64,000 nucleotides of DNA from Zarea fungicola (taxonomy: Eukaryota > Ascomycota > Sordariomycetes > Hypocreales > Cordycipitaceae). Shown piece after piece: positions 44,283-55,378 of this stretch. Each line of letters begins with the position of its first letter. The stretch's first letter is position 1. The stretch spans positions 62,001-126,000 of the forward strand of contig FWCC01000399.1 of assembly GCA_900169235.1 (NCBI GenBank), in the 5' to 3' direction. The position numbers and the translations under genes are program-made. Under the pieces are notes generated by a model, which was not told the DNA's origin, ran no database searches, and saw nothing but the letters and a program-made list of their open reading frames with translations.

Positions 44283-45067
44283 TTTAGCACTGCCAAATCA
44301 TCAACCGTGTAAGCAAAGCTAAAGCGATACCCAGCGCCTACCGAGGTCGGACGCAACTTGCCCAGCTCAGTGCAAGGGCTGTCGAATATTTCCAAACTCG
44401 CGTCACCCTTCCAAATATCACCAATCTGTGCATCCCTGGATTTGAGTTGAATTAAATCATGCACCAAGGGCTGCTCGTGGTTCCCGTTTGTGAGATCCGG
44501 AAAGTACCGAACATTGACCGCATTCGCAAAGGTAGGATCAGGCAGGCTCTCTGATCTCTCTCGCAGGCTAACCGAAGCACTCGCAAAGCGTCGATCCTTG
44601 ACCGCGAGAGTCGCGCCGAAACGACCCCCAGGCCCAACCACGGGAGATGCTTTGCACGGCAGCTCGTATGCCCGTGTTATGCACGTGGAACCAATCTGTT
44701 TAGGCCAGCCTTGCGCCAGGCCGCGCATCAACGCGACATCCTGATCAACCCAGATGAATGGGCAGTAGGCTACAGGCCTGTCCTCAAACTGCGCTGATAA
44801 GAGGAAAATCGTTTCACGATACTGGCTTCGGCTAGGATCCAAATTCTCCTCCCCCGCATCTGTTACAGACTGCCAGTCCGCAAAGTATACTGCGGCTTTG
44901 TTGGACCTGAGCGTCAGGCCTGGTGGTAGGAAACTGGCTGCCGCCGCCTCGTCTACTTCAAACTCGACAGCAAGTGCTTCAGCAGCATAGTGCCAAGGGG
45001 GCGAAGGGGCGAGACTTGAGACGCCACCAGGGGTGCGAGGTAAACTGAATCCCTTTAACCGATTCAT
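44267..45067 (-). CDS. acetoacetate decarboxylase-like protein
   Basis: Single exon of 266 residues. The sequence follows the ADC superfamily: WHYAAEALAVEFEVD, FLPPGL, AAVYFADWQS, then YREtiFLLSAQFEDRPVAYCPFIWVD, and the active-site loop GWPKQIGS with Lys123 at the place of the Schiff-base lysine (bacterial enzymes have a Lys-Lys pair; here it is Lys-Gln). Loss of the second lysine may change the pKa and hence the chemistry, so decarboxylase, dehydratase or aldolase activity are all open. No signal peptide, so probably cytosolic. It is divergent from a Zn2Cys6 regulator 521 nt away, which is a common layout for a regulator and its target. Confidence 0.82.
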   Translation of the reverse strand: MNRLKGFSLPRTPGGVSSLAPSPPWHYAAEALAVEFEVDEAAAASFLPPGLTLRSNKAAVYFADWQSVTDAGEENLDPSRSQYRETIFLLSAQFEDRPVAYCPFIWVDQDVALMRGLAQGWPKQIGSTCITRAYELPCKASPVVGPGGRFGATLAVKDRRFASASVSLRERSESLPDPTFANAVNVRYFPDLTNGNHEQPLVHDLIQLKSRDAQIGDIWKGDASLEIFDSPCTELGKLRPTSVGAGYRFSFAYTVDDLAVLKDLRG

Positions 45068-45588
45068 GATGTGTCGCTATAAGATGAGAGAGGCTAGGAC
45101 GTGTACGGTTGACAAGGATGGATCAAATGGTATGGGGATTGTAACTGGGCAGCAGAACAAAAACACTATATATACTTGGATTAGCCCCAAGAAGCCTTGG
45201 CTGCATCGGCAACCGACATCATCATGGTGCCATGACCCAAAATGCTTGTCCATCTAGTCCTGAGAAACCACCAAAGCTATCCTAGGCGTAGAAGAAGGAC
45301 TCGCCTTGATACCATCGGCGTATAGTGGGTCTTTGGCCACCGGTTCGGAGTAAACTTAATACAAAGTTCAACGGCTGGTGGTGCTTACGTGGAGAGCAAC
45401 AACTGGTCTAACGTTGGTGCCAACGTTCGTACTAACGTTGGTAGTGAAAGATCGGAGTAGAGTTCTCCGAATTCTCCGCACGCCACGTTCCCCTGTCGGC
45501 GCCTGTTGCTTTAACTGTCCGATTTCCTTCTCCGACCCGTGGAATGTGTTGATAGCAACCTGTCGCATTCATTCACAAACCCAAAGAA
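45068..45588. promoter_or_regulatory. divergent promoter between ADC-like gene and Zn2Cys6 regulator
   Basis: 521-nt gap with no coding signature. It contains the palindrome at 45410-45427 plus a third half-site at 45434-45441. Confidence 0.55.
45410..45441. promoter_or_regulatory. palindromic operator-like site, three AACGTTGG half-sites
   Basis: AACGTTGG-TG-CCAACGTT is a perfect inverted repeat with 8-bp arms and a 2-bp spacer at 45410-45427. A third AACGTTGG follows at 45434-45441 in direct orientation. It lies 161 nt before the regulator start and about 340 nt before the decarboxylase start. Confidence 0.6.
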
Positions 45589-47905
45589 ATGAGCACAAGG
45601 CTTGCCGCCTGTGAACCCTGTCGGCGGTCCAAGCTAGCCTGCGGGCACGAGAGACCTGTCTGCAAACGGTGTAGTGATAGAGGACGGGATGGCAGCTGTG
45701 TTTACAGACCTCGTCCATTCCGCCGAAGGACGCCAAGAGATCGTAGCAAGGAGCCAGAGTAAGATTTTCTCATACGTACCATAGTATCCGATGCGGCTTA
45801 CTAAAATTGCTGCGTTTCGCAAGAGAGCAGGCACAGTTCCATACAGCTAGGCCCTCGTCAACACCCGTAGACGACAGCGCCTCCCCCAAGTTACCATGCA
45901 CTCCATCCATCATTCAGCGACGGTACCCAAATCCTGGCTATCTCGGCGTTTCAAGTCATTCGACTATTTTCAACCAGGTTTCCTCAGGCGCACAAGTTGA
46001 CTTTGCTTCGACCCCCCAGTCATTATCGTGGTCCTTGTCCGTTTCCTCCCCCGATCCACAACGGGAAGAAGCCTTGATGAATAGTGCCGCGTCCGCCTTC
46101 ACTCGCATAGATCAAATAGATGTTTCAAAGATTACGCCCCTTGTTCGCTCTTGGATTGCGAGAGGGGCCAACCTACCTTTAGCTGGGCCGTTTGTCATTC
46201 ACTGTTTAGAGTCAGTTGAACAGTGGAGGCAGCTTCTGGGCTCTGTATCCGACAACGCGATGCCTCGTGAGAACTTGAGAACGAGCACATCAAATGCCGC
46301 GTACGTGAAGAATCTCGTCGCCAACACACAAAAAGTCATCATTACACGCCAGGATATGGGAACCGAAGAGTACCTAGCTCAGATGCTGGGGGAAAATCTG
46401 CGGTGGGAAATCCTGGGGCTATTCTTCACCGCTGCCGCCAGGGCGACATATGACACGGCGTACTTCCCGACGCTATACACAACACATGAAGAGCGCCGCG
46501 AGCTTATGAAGGCGTTGACTTCTTTGGGAGACTGCTGTCTGGAGATATGCCTCGAGCTGGACTTCTTGAACGACCTACAGCTTATTCTTCAGTATGAGAA
46601 TTTTATTGTACATTCTCAAGTCGACGGTGATCAAAGTAAGTTGCATCTCAAGTATATGCGCTGTACTTTGAGCTGATTGTGCGGTGAGGCTATCGTTCCT
46701 GGCGGAAGATGGGAGATGTCGCCAGCTCCTTGTTCGCCATGGGGTATCACGAAAAGGTTGATGGACTCTCTTCAGACACTCCCCCCTTCATTATAGACCT
46801 GCGAAAAGCTTGTTTTGCCCGTATTTACACTCTGGATAAGAATCTGGCCGTCTTTCTTGGACGTCCGCCACGCATTGTGAAAGAATATTGCCACTTCACT
46901 CTCCCAAGCACATCAGTTCACTCTTGGGGGCGGAGCCATTTCGGCTCGACGGAGAGATTGATACCAAGTTTGCCGCAATGGTGGAATACGCAGGCTGCAG
47001 ATAATTCAGGCCTCGAGCCTTTTAATTACACGGCCGATACACGGTGTGGAGCCATGTTTGCATTTTTGAAGGAGGAAGTACTTCAACTGCTTCGTAAACG
47101 GCATGCTGCAGAGAACACGAATGCCATCAGGTTTGTCTTTCCTTTTTTATGTTTAACTTTATTCCAAGGACTCTACCAATACCCATTTTGTAGTAAACTT
47201 CGAGGTCGAGTCGAGAAGCAGTGGGCTGATCTTCCGGCTCATTTTCGACTATCGTCAAGCCTAAAAGATTGCCGACTCAACCCATTTGAACGCGACTTCC
47301 TCGCCGGAACGAGACTCGACTATCTGCATATTCATTTTCTCCTAGGCTTAGCCGCCCAGCAGAAAAGCTTCGAACCGAACGAGTACCTGCTGGGGGTAGC
47401 TGTAGAGATGCTTTCTATCACGGTCGAAGCAATCATCTTGCGCGACGAATTAGTAAACTCAGGATCTTGCCTGATCTGGAAGGTGGATGAAATTCCGTCT
47501 ATTTATCAAATCTGTAGATGATACTTACTCGTTCCATTGCAGGTTTCCCAGTTTGGCCTTCCCGCTGCTGGGGTCCTATCAATGACCCTCTTGGATTCTG
47601 CCACGACGCATAATTTTTCTAATTCGCGACCAAAGATAATACAAGCGCTATGTGTATTAGTTGCTGAGGTTGAGACGGGTTCTTGGATTCAAGCTGGAGA
47701 GCCAAACTTTGCGCTCTTTAGCCGCGCGACTCGAACCATCCAGAGTCTACTGAATTCTGTGTTGGTCGCACCGCCAAATTCTGTCCCATCGGATGTAAAC
47801 GACAGCCTACAGGACGGTTGGGACCCTTTTGCCAGTCTTCAACCCTGGGAATTCGAATTGGATTTCTGGGCAAATCTTGCTGAGCACCCTACCCTCCTGA
47901 GCTAA
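45589..47905 (+). CDS. Zn(II)2Cys6 transcription factor with fungal middle homology region
   Basis: Five exons, 45589-45758, 45824-46635, 46689-47130, 47194-47482 and 47543-47905, give 691 residues. The zinc cluster is at residues 8-36: C8-x2-C11-x6-C18-x6-C25-x2-C28-x7-C36, followed by a basic stretch (RPFRRRTPRDR). A fungal transcription-factor regulatory domain follows, recognisable by SYRSWRKMGDVASSLFAMGYHE, a YTLDKNLAVFLGRPP motif and, near the end, QFGLPAAGVLS. Intron 3 (63 nt) keeps the frame open, so a retained-intron form would still translate. It should bind CGG-type or palindromic sites in the nucleus and may control the divergent decarboxylase gene. Confidence 0.85.
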
Positions 47906-48198
47906 CCGATGCGACAAAGTCGACTGCGTTGATGTCCAACGACCAGCCATTTTAAACCACTTTGGTTGGATAGTTTGCTGGTATCGTGGCCAAATCAAAT
48001 CACTATATAAACGAGTCTCCATTCCCGGCCGCCCACGATCCCAATATTCTGAACTTAAATTTGACGTGATTTTATTTAGAGGAATCTCAGTGATGCAGTT
48101 GATCCAACTGCTGGAGTTATTTTGTGGTAATGATGCCTGCATAGCACGTTGCTCTCAGCGACACCGCAATCCTAGCCACCATCTAAAGACGTATCGTC

Positions 48199-49524
48199 TT
48201 ATTGCCCGCATTCATCAATGATATATGCCCAATCATGTTTTTCCTTGCCAAAAATAATAGACTCTAGCCATGATTTTATCAGTGCACCATACCTACCAGG
48301 TTCTCCATTCCTACACACGGTGCTGATATCGGTGTTTTCGTTTCGAATCATTTCAACTGGCATGATAAAGTACTGGATCATGACATTAGTAAATTTCAAT
48401 AAAATAATCCGACACAGACACAAAGCTGTTGGACTTACAGAAGTTCCGGACACAAATGACTCAACAATCCGGCCTTCGCTGGAAGCCTTCTCAATCTCAT
48501 CAATGAGCACGGTGCGCTCAATAACTTGAAGCGGCGCAAGATCACCAACAATGTCTCCCGTCAACCGCTCCCTTGCAAGCTCCAGGACACTGCGCCTGGT
48601 AATACCAGGAAGAATCATCTTATTATCAAGACAGGGGGTGACTAGCTCCAGCTGGTCGGTGTCTGCGTTGCGCCAGATGATAAAGAAGTTGGTAGCGCCA
48701 GCCTCGGTGACCTGGCGTTTCGGCCCATACAGCCACAAGACCTGGTCAAAACCAAGACTCTTCGCTCTGCCGTGGGCCTGTAGAGAAGGGCCATAGTTGG
48801 CACCGAGCTTGGCGTGTCCGAAGCCACCGGGCCAGGCCCGAATGCTATCTGGCGAAGAGGCCAGCAGTCTCAGGCCAGCACGAGATGGTGCTTGAGGATT
48901 TTGCTTTAATCTGGTGGGATCTGGCCAGACGACGGCAACAATGTACAGAAGAGCCTCCTTTGGCACTTGGATGCCCAGGTTGGGGCAGCTGCCAATGACG
49001 GTAGGTCGGATGTAGAGGAATGAGCCTCCGTTGGGAAGCCATCCTAAAGCAAACATTAACATTGATTCCAATGGAGTTTATGTGAGAACATTGGAATGTT
49101 ATCACTTACGAGGGCCGTCAATCTGCAGCAGCAGAGCGACGAGTTTCTTCAACTCGTCGCTCTTAAATCCCGGCAGCGAGCATCTTTGTGAACTAGAGTT
49201 CAAACGCTCGCCGTTACAGTCCGGGCGGAACAGGCGTAGTTTATGGTCGCATCCGCGGTATGCCTTCATGCCTTCGAAGCACTCCGTGGCGTAATGCAAG
49301 ACCGATGCTGTCGGCGGGATGCTAAGGTTTTGGAATGGCTTCACCTCGGGTGTCTCCCAACCGATGGAGGTCGTCCATCTCACGGTAACCATATGATCGG
49401 TGCAGTAAGACTGGCTGAGCTCTTCCGCAGAGCCCGGCGAGGGCACATCGCGCAGGCTAGAAGAGCGAGTGACGCTGACTTGGGAGCTATCCAGCTCAGC
49501 GAGCTTGGGAGCGGCAGAATGCAT
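48199..49524 (-). CDS. branched-chain amino acid aminotransferase (class IV PLP enzyme)
   Basis: Three exons, 49524-49110, 49043-48439 and 48372-48199, give 397 residues, normal for fungal BCATs. Family features are VLHYATECFEGMKAYRG, LRLFRPDCNGERL, the PLP lysine in HAKLGANYG (Lys217), LGFDQVLWLYG, TEAGATNFF and LPGITRRSVLEL. It should interconvert Leu, Ile and Val with their 2-oxo acids using 2-oxoglutarate, in the cytosol or mitochondrion; no strong presequence is seen. Intron 2 (66 nt) leaves the frame open. It is convergent with the Zn2Cys6 regulator, 293 nt apart, so the decarboxylase, regulator and aminotransferase may form a small metabolic group. Confidence 0.9.
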
Positions 49525-51582
49525 GTTTAGACAATGTGATGTGATAACAGTGACCGCTTGGGATGCAGTCAGCTTTTTTCTAATAAAGCTACTTCAAACA
49601 AGGCGTTTGATGGACGGTCTACACAGTCTTAAAACGAGGCAGTGACGCATGTTTTGTAGGAAAATTATTTTAAATTTTAATCTTACGTCTTACTTAACTT
49701 GCACTCGTCAATAGCCGTATGACAACCCGCGATATCGGCTGGGAATCAAATCTGATATCGGGGTGGGTCGACAAGAACAAGCTCTCAAGGAGTTTACGCG
49801 CAATTTTCCCCTTCTTTCTCGACAACCGACGTGGAGAAATCGTATACAACATTCGGCTCTCCGTCCGACACGACGTCTCTCCGAGACTAGCTACGGCTGA
49901 GTGCTGGCCTGTCCGAAGCTAGCACACTCCGATGCGGGTCGTTCCGCATCGCTTCTCTTGTCCGGGGTTTTCAAGTATGCCGGAAATTGGAGACGTGGAC
50001 CTCACCAGTAACGTACCAAGCACTGAGAGCAATTTGTGGTTCTGAAAACAGCTTATTGCCTCCTATTAGGGATTTTCTTAACCATCTAGTTCTAAATACA
50101 TGGCCATATAAGGACGCCTAAGTAATAATCGCTGTGTATAAGCCTCCTAAGAGCTTCACCCATCCTCTGGTAGAAGACAGTTGTCTAAAAAGGGGCCGAG
50201 ACTTGGAAACTCTGCTATTTAAGTTAATAGCGTACTGACACATGGCTAGCTAACCGGCTCCTAAGGGGTTGGAAGCTCCAATGACATAAGAAATCTTAGA
50301 TGCATCACCAGCGGCGCCGTTACATAAGCTTTCTTCGCACCACCGGCGGTGCACCTATTACCCCCCATACACCGGTAGTTTTCTCATTGTAATTGTCCCC
50401 CGAATTTTGACAGTGGATCCTATGCATGGGCCATGGCATGAAAAACTATACATACTCTGTCGGCCAGCTTTGCTGCAGCAGACGGACAGGTGGGGATATC
50501 CTTTGTGGTGGCGGTCCCAATTAGGTAAATGGTGTCTTCCCAGACAGGAAGTCAAGTTGTTATATTCTGACTGCACAGTGTCTGCTAATTTCCAGGCAGT
50601 TGCTGACCAAGCTTGGGATCCTCAATGCGCACAGGCTGTCATCGATCACAGTGGGATCAGCTGCTGGAGAGGCTCGCGAATAATGGGACTGACTGACTTA
50701 TTTGTCATGCAGATTCGTCGCGTGAGAATTAACATTTCAGACTCTACTAGCTGAACAATATAGAGAAATACTTTGTTCATCAACAGAGCATTCGTTTCTC
50801 TAAATAGTAACACGTAAATTTCAATTTATTTATTACTTATACTAATAACCACATAAAGAGGAGGAAAAATTGGCCATCTAGCACGTAAATGGCCAATTCT
50901 TAGGTAATAAAGTGAGAGGTATTTTAGTGCTAGCTTATTAAAGGGGTTAGATGTCATTGTCTCTTAAAAGGGATTCAGTGGATGCGTGCTTGATAAGCAA
51001 TCATCTATTCTGAGATGGTGATTGGACATTTTACGATGTACTTTCACCCACCGCTTCCCACGAAGGCGATTGACGCGCTAAAGGCAGGAACGGCAGGAAC
51101 GGGAAACAAACAGGTTCGGCCTCAAAGGATCTCGAGACACATACTCTTGGTTGGCTTGGCTGGATTGCTGAAGCTCCATATCAAATGAACGACCCGAAGC
51201 CGCCTATCCTCCAATGCCAGCTTGTACAGCCGCATGGCACAGTCGTTGCCCGCGTTTTACTAAGCATTCTTGTTGCTTCTATAGAGTTCACATGCCTGGT
51301 TAGGTAGAATTCCTGACCTCTGATTAGTGGTCTCTTCCTCAATGTAATCATTAAAAGGTATAAGAAGCTGGACTTGGCCGTCGGAGGGCTACTAAACGCA
51401 CAACCTGAATATCGCCTGCATCAGCTCCATACAAAGCTCTTCTAACAGTGAAAGAATATTCGCTCACCTTGTCAATCCAAAGATTCCCATCTTGACTCTC
51501 CGTTGACGAAAGTTGACGAAAGTTGACGAAACAGCAACATTGAAAGCAAGCCTACAGGTGTTTTTAAAGACATCAAAACACA
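49525..51582. other. 2.1 kb intergenic region, no gene seen
   Basis: Between the aminotransferase promoter (-) and the amidase promoter (+). Frames up to about 115 codons exist (50407-50754) but look random. Near 51510-51530 the word AGTTGACGAA is repeated in tandem just before the amidase. No transposon signature is seen. Confidence 0.45.
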
Positions 51583-53007
51583 ATGACTCCAGACCTGACA
51601 TACTCGGATGCTACTGCACTTGCCGAGCTGATTCGCACGCGTAAAGTGACCGCAGTCGAGGTAATGCAGGCACATCTAGACAGGATAACCTCTCTGAATC
51701 CCCTGCTCAACGCTATTGTTACTATTAATGAAAATGCGCTCGAAAGTGCAAGATCCGCAGACAAGGCGGTTCTGTCGGGTAAGGAGGGTCTCGGTCCCCT
51801 GCACGGTGTCCCCTTTACAGTGAAAGACTCAATTGACACAGCCGGCGTCCCGACTCAGCGTGGATCACCCATTTTCCAGGGTCGCGTACCTGCGGCCGAC
51901 GCTGTCAGTGTTGCACGGATGAAGGCTGCCGGTGCCATTCTTCTAGCCAAGACAAATCTTCCAGAGTTCTCCTATGCATGCGAGACGGAGAACCTGCTTA
52001 CCGGCAGGACGAATAACCCCTGGAATCTTGAGAGGACCCCTGGTGGCTCCAGCGGGGGAGAGTCCGCGGCCATTGCGGCGGGTTTGTCGCCAATTGGCCT
52101 GGCCACTGATCTTAGCATCTCGGTGCGAGGCCCGGCCGCGCAAACTGGCATCATGGCGATAAAGCCAACCCATGGGCGCGTTCCCATGACCGGCGTGTGG
52201 CCGCGAGAGCCGCGCCGCTTCTGGCACACGGGCCCCATGGCGCGAAGCGTCCGCGACTTGGCCCTCGCATACTCCATCATCGCTGGTCCAGACGGACAAG
52301 ATGCTTTTTCAATGTTTACTCCTGATTTCGATACTGGAAAGGGAGACATGGCCAACAAACAGCAGCTGAGAGTGGGCTGGCTAGTTGGACCAGGCCTCGG
52401 CGCAATCGACCCGAAGGTTCGCGCAACTGTGTCTGCCGCGGCGGAGGCTCTCACAGCCGCTGGCTTTGCCGTCGAAGCTGTTACTATCCCGGCGCTGGAG
52501 CGGGATTTTGCGCAAGATGTTTTTCTACGTATTCATGTCAATGAGATGAAACCTGGTTTCATCCAGGCCACAACCGGGGTATCGGAAGACAAGATCTTCA
52601 AGAACGCACGTGGCATGCTAGATGCAGCTGAAACGTCAATGGCCGATTACATTGATGCTGAGCAAGGAATTGACCGACTCAAGGATGGTTTTACCGAGTT
52701 TTTCCAGCAATATGACGCACTACTGTGCCCTGTGCTTCCTCAGGCGGCGCATGTGCATGCACCAGACGAGCTCACCATCGATGGGCAGGTGGTCAACCCA
52801 TTCGCAGTTATGACAGCTACAACACCTTTCACCGTCACGGGCTTGCCAGCGCTATCAATTCCATTTGGAGCTAACCACGAGGGCTTGCCAATTGGCGTAC
52901 AGCTTGTAAGTGGTTGGTATGCTGAATCAACCATTTTACACCTGGCATCCATCTTGGAAAAAGTAAGCCCTGTTAACGGCGCACATCCAAAGATGGAAAA
53001 TATCTAG
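51583..53007 (+). CDS. amidase-signature enzyme with altered oxyanion-hole motif
   Basis: Single exon of 474 residues, a typical amidase length. The signature region has the catalytic Lys81 (FTVKDSID), the cis-Ser in GGSSGGESAA (Ser156) and the nucleophile Ser180. The usual D-x-GG-S-x-R-x-PA is here DLSISVRGPA, so the two Gly that form the oxyanion hole in well-studied amidases are Ser178 and Ile179. The rest (GIMAIKPTHGRVP, HTGPMARSVRDLAL, TVTGLPALSIPFG, LPIGVQLV) is canonical. It would hydrolyse amides, or could be a weak or altered enzyme. The intronless, GC-richer reading frame resembles bacterial-type amidases, and transfer is possible but not shown. No signal peptide. Confidence 0.88.
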   Translation: MTPDLTYSDATALAELIRTRKVTAVEVMQAHLDRITSLNPLLNAIVTINENALESARSADKAVLSGKEGLGPLHGVPFTVKDSIDTAGVPTQRGSPIFQGRVPAADAVSVARMKAAGAILLAKTNLPEFSYACETENLLTGRTNNPWNLERTPGGSSGGESAAIAAGLSPIGLATDLSISVRGPAAQTGIMAIKPTHGRVPMTGVWPREPRRFWHTGPMARSVRDLALAYSIIAGPDGQDAFSMFTPDFDTGKGDMANKQQLRVGWLVGPGLGAIDPKVRATVSAAAEALTAAGFAVEAVTIPALERDFAQDVFLRIHVNEMKPGFIQATTGVSEDKIFKNARGMLDAAETSMADYIDAEQGIDRLKDGFTEFFQQYDALLCPVLPQAAHVHAPDELTIDGQVVNPFAVMTATTPFTVTGLPALSIPFGANHEGLPIGVQLVSGWYAESTILHLASILEKVSPVNGAHPKMENI

Positions 53008-53102
53008 ATAGAATTTAAGATCAATTCCCTCATTCTTTCGCCTATGACCTGACAGTATTGGTGTTTCCTACATCTTGCTTTAACAACAACCTGACTCCCC
53101 AC

Positions 53103-53918
53103 CTCTTTAAAACAAGCGGAACAGATTCGTCAATTCTGATTGTTAAGAGGCCCCGACGAAGGATTACACTCATTCCGGCTGACGAAACAGTTTGTTTGAC
53201 TGAAATTTAGAAGCAAGAGGCAGTCCACCTGCGCGGAAAGACAGCGCCGCAACTTTGCATTAAGCTGCCGGGCCTATGCTTTCCCAATCTCAAGGTGTTT
53301 GATCTGTCTGCCATGGGCCGTTCGGCTCCAGCACACGCTTGGACGCCCCCGAGTTATCTTGGAAGGAAAATGATGAGCGTGCTACAAGATCCAGCTTCTC
53401 TCATTCTGGCGGTTGTAAATGGCGGCTGCCGACCGGGGTGGCACATAGTTGGTGCTATTGCGAAGGCAGACTGTTTCGGGAACAAGGACGCCTACACGGA
53501 CGCTGTTAATTTCGTTATGAACCGAAATCATGGCGTGGAGCGTCTATAATTGCAAATGGGCTGGCATCTTCTCTCGCGGAAGGCCGAGCCTGACGGTATG
53601 GATGCTGGTGAAGAGAAACAATTTGCTTCCAAGGAGTGGCAGCACATGCCGGCGGCCAACAAAGGAATTTCTGCATTGCGGCGGAAGGTCAGTTCCATTC
53701 TGGTCAAGATGATACGGCTGCGCATACCCGCAGCGTCTACGGCGACGATACAGCAGCTGGAGCGCCATCGAAAGGACCTTCGCGATATTGGCGAGGCGCT
53801 CCCGGCTGACGAGGCACAACGATGCAAATTATTGCAGAGTTTGGCTGAACAGTCTCAGAATATTGTCAGTATTGCACAAATTGACTCTTATGAGGGGCCC
53901 TTCTTCCATTCAACGTAG
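53103..53918 (+). pseudogene. broken fragment of a dynamin-like GTPase
   Basis: One reading frame, interrupted by TAG at 53208-53210 and TAA at 53547-53549, carries dynamin-like blocks in the right order. They are ILIVKRPRRRITLIP (like the ILRR...IIP stretch after the P-loop), PNLKVFDLSAMG (the DLPG switch with Gly lost), DPASLILAVVNGG, IVGAIAKAD (the TKxD motif with Thr changed), MGWHLLSR (like LGWHVLRNR) and GISALRRKVSSILVKMI followed by a stalk-like helix. The P-loop (GxxxxGKS) and the part between the ILAVV and TKxD blocks are missing. Intact relatives are membrane-remodelling GTPases of fungi. I infer a decayed, truncated copy. The identification rests on remembered family patterns. Confidence 0.6.
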
Positions 53919-55162
53919 CTACCGGGTTCGCCGGGCAGCCAGAATCGTGCATTGTAGCAACGAACCTGGGAAATCGCCAAAGCGTTTCGATATGCCATGA
54001 CTAACCAGAGTGCTCTCTGGCTCATCACAGGCCGTACTAGTAACGGCAAGGACCTTCCAGTCACTATGGCTAATCGTAAACGATATTGCAGTTGTAATAC
54101 ATAAACGACGTCGCGCGCCAGCTTTCAATAAACACATCAGTTAGTTCCTTTATGGAATTCACCTGCAGGCTCTCAATATATTGCCCCACTCGTTTCCCGA
54201 AACACTACATACCAGCGTCCCCTCTTCCGGGATAGTGACTCACCTCCAGACACACAAATTTCTAATACAAATTCCAAGCGGAGAATGAGCCCAGGATTCT
54301 GAAACCCTTTCTCAAGATGCCGCTGAAGTGTCGCTGGTGGAATGACCAGCCAAACTCTCCACTCGTACTAAAATTGTGTGCTGTGGTAACATGTTCTCAG
54401 GCATGCACTGTAATCCCTTTCATTCCTCTTTGATTCTTATCTTGGTTGCTTCATGAGCTAATATTGGCCCACGTCTCGCTGTGCTGTGTCTCATCTGAGT
54501 ATGCATAGCTCGGGGAGACATTGTCGAGAACATCTTGGCCGCAAAGTAGATGATAATCATAATTCAGGGCTGCTGTTGTGACTGCTGACTCGGGTCAAGC
54601 AGCGTATCCAGCGATTCATGACTCCTTCTGCTGCAGGCTTCTGTCCGTCATCGCTGTCACCGACAGCAGCCTACCCTGGATACGAAGTCATCACGGCAGC
54701 TGGGGAGGAAAGAGGAATCTTCGTTTGCTTGATGTTTTCTATGTTTGTTTTTGACCGTCTGTTTCTTGTATATCGGGGAGGAATTCCTCCGACATCTGTA
54801 GATAGCTTTAATCCAACCAAGTTACGACTGCATTCCTACTGAGAAACGACCCTCTCAGTACTGTGCTCAGTAACGCAGTTGTGATCGTATCAACAGGTAC
54901 CTCAAACACACGCTAATAGTACATGACTTGCCACCCATCATTTTCCTGCCCTTAAGTCACATAACTGATTCACCAGGAATATATTCAAGACAATGCACAT
55001 ACCTACGCTCTCAGACCAATGCCGGATATATTTTCCACGAAGAGTACTTAAACTGGTTGAACCCCGTTGTAGTGACTGCAAAAAGATTCCCCCTTCATAC
55101 ACCTACAATTCAACTTCAATTTTAATCTTTCGGATTCGCAGCTATTAACAGCCCCAGCTAAA
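53919..55162. other. intergenic, no gene seen
   Basis: Downstream flank of the dynamin fragment and promoter of a small secreted peptide gene. Short frames such as 54618-54842 have no family likeness. Confidence 0.45.
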
Positions 55163-55378
55163 ATGAAGTTCACAATCGTCTTGTTGACAGCCCTTACTGG
55201 GCTGGGACTGGCAAGCCCAGTTTCAGACGCAAACTCGAATGAAAACTTGGAGAAACGATTTTGCCATCCTGCTAGTCCTGATTTCCCACAGTGTTTAGGT
55301 AGGTGGCAATAAACATCTATCATTACGAAAGATTCAGGTTTTCTACTTGTGACAGACTGGATGCTGACTGGTATATAG
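55163..55378 (+). CDS. small secreted peptide precursor with a Kex2 site
   Basis: ATG at 55163 opens a short frame: a signal peptide of about 18 residues (MKFTIVLLTALTGLGLAS), a short acidic pro-region (DANSNENLE), the dibasic site KR (residues 31-32), then FCHPASPDFPQCL with two cysteines nine residues apart. With an intron 55299-55355 (GTAGGT...GACAG) the product has 52 residues and ends DWMLTGI; unspliced, it stops after GRWQ at 55312 (49 residues). Either way a mature peptide of 17-20 residues would be released by a Kex2-type protease in the secretory pathway, with one possible disulphide. That layout occurs in peptide pheromones, in ribosomal peptide precursors and in small effectors; I cannot choose between them. 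It stands alone, with no tailoring gene recognised beside it. Confidence 0.5.
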
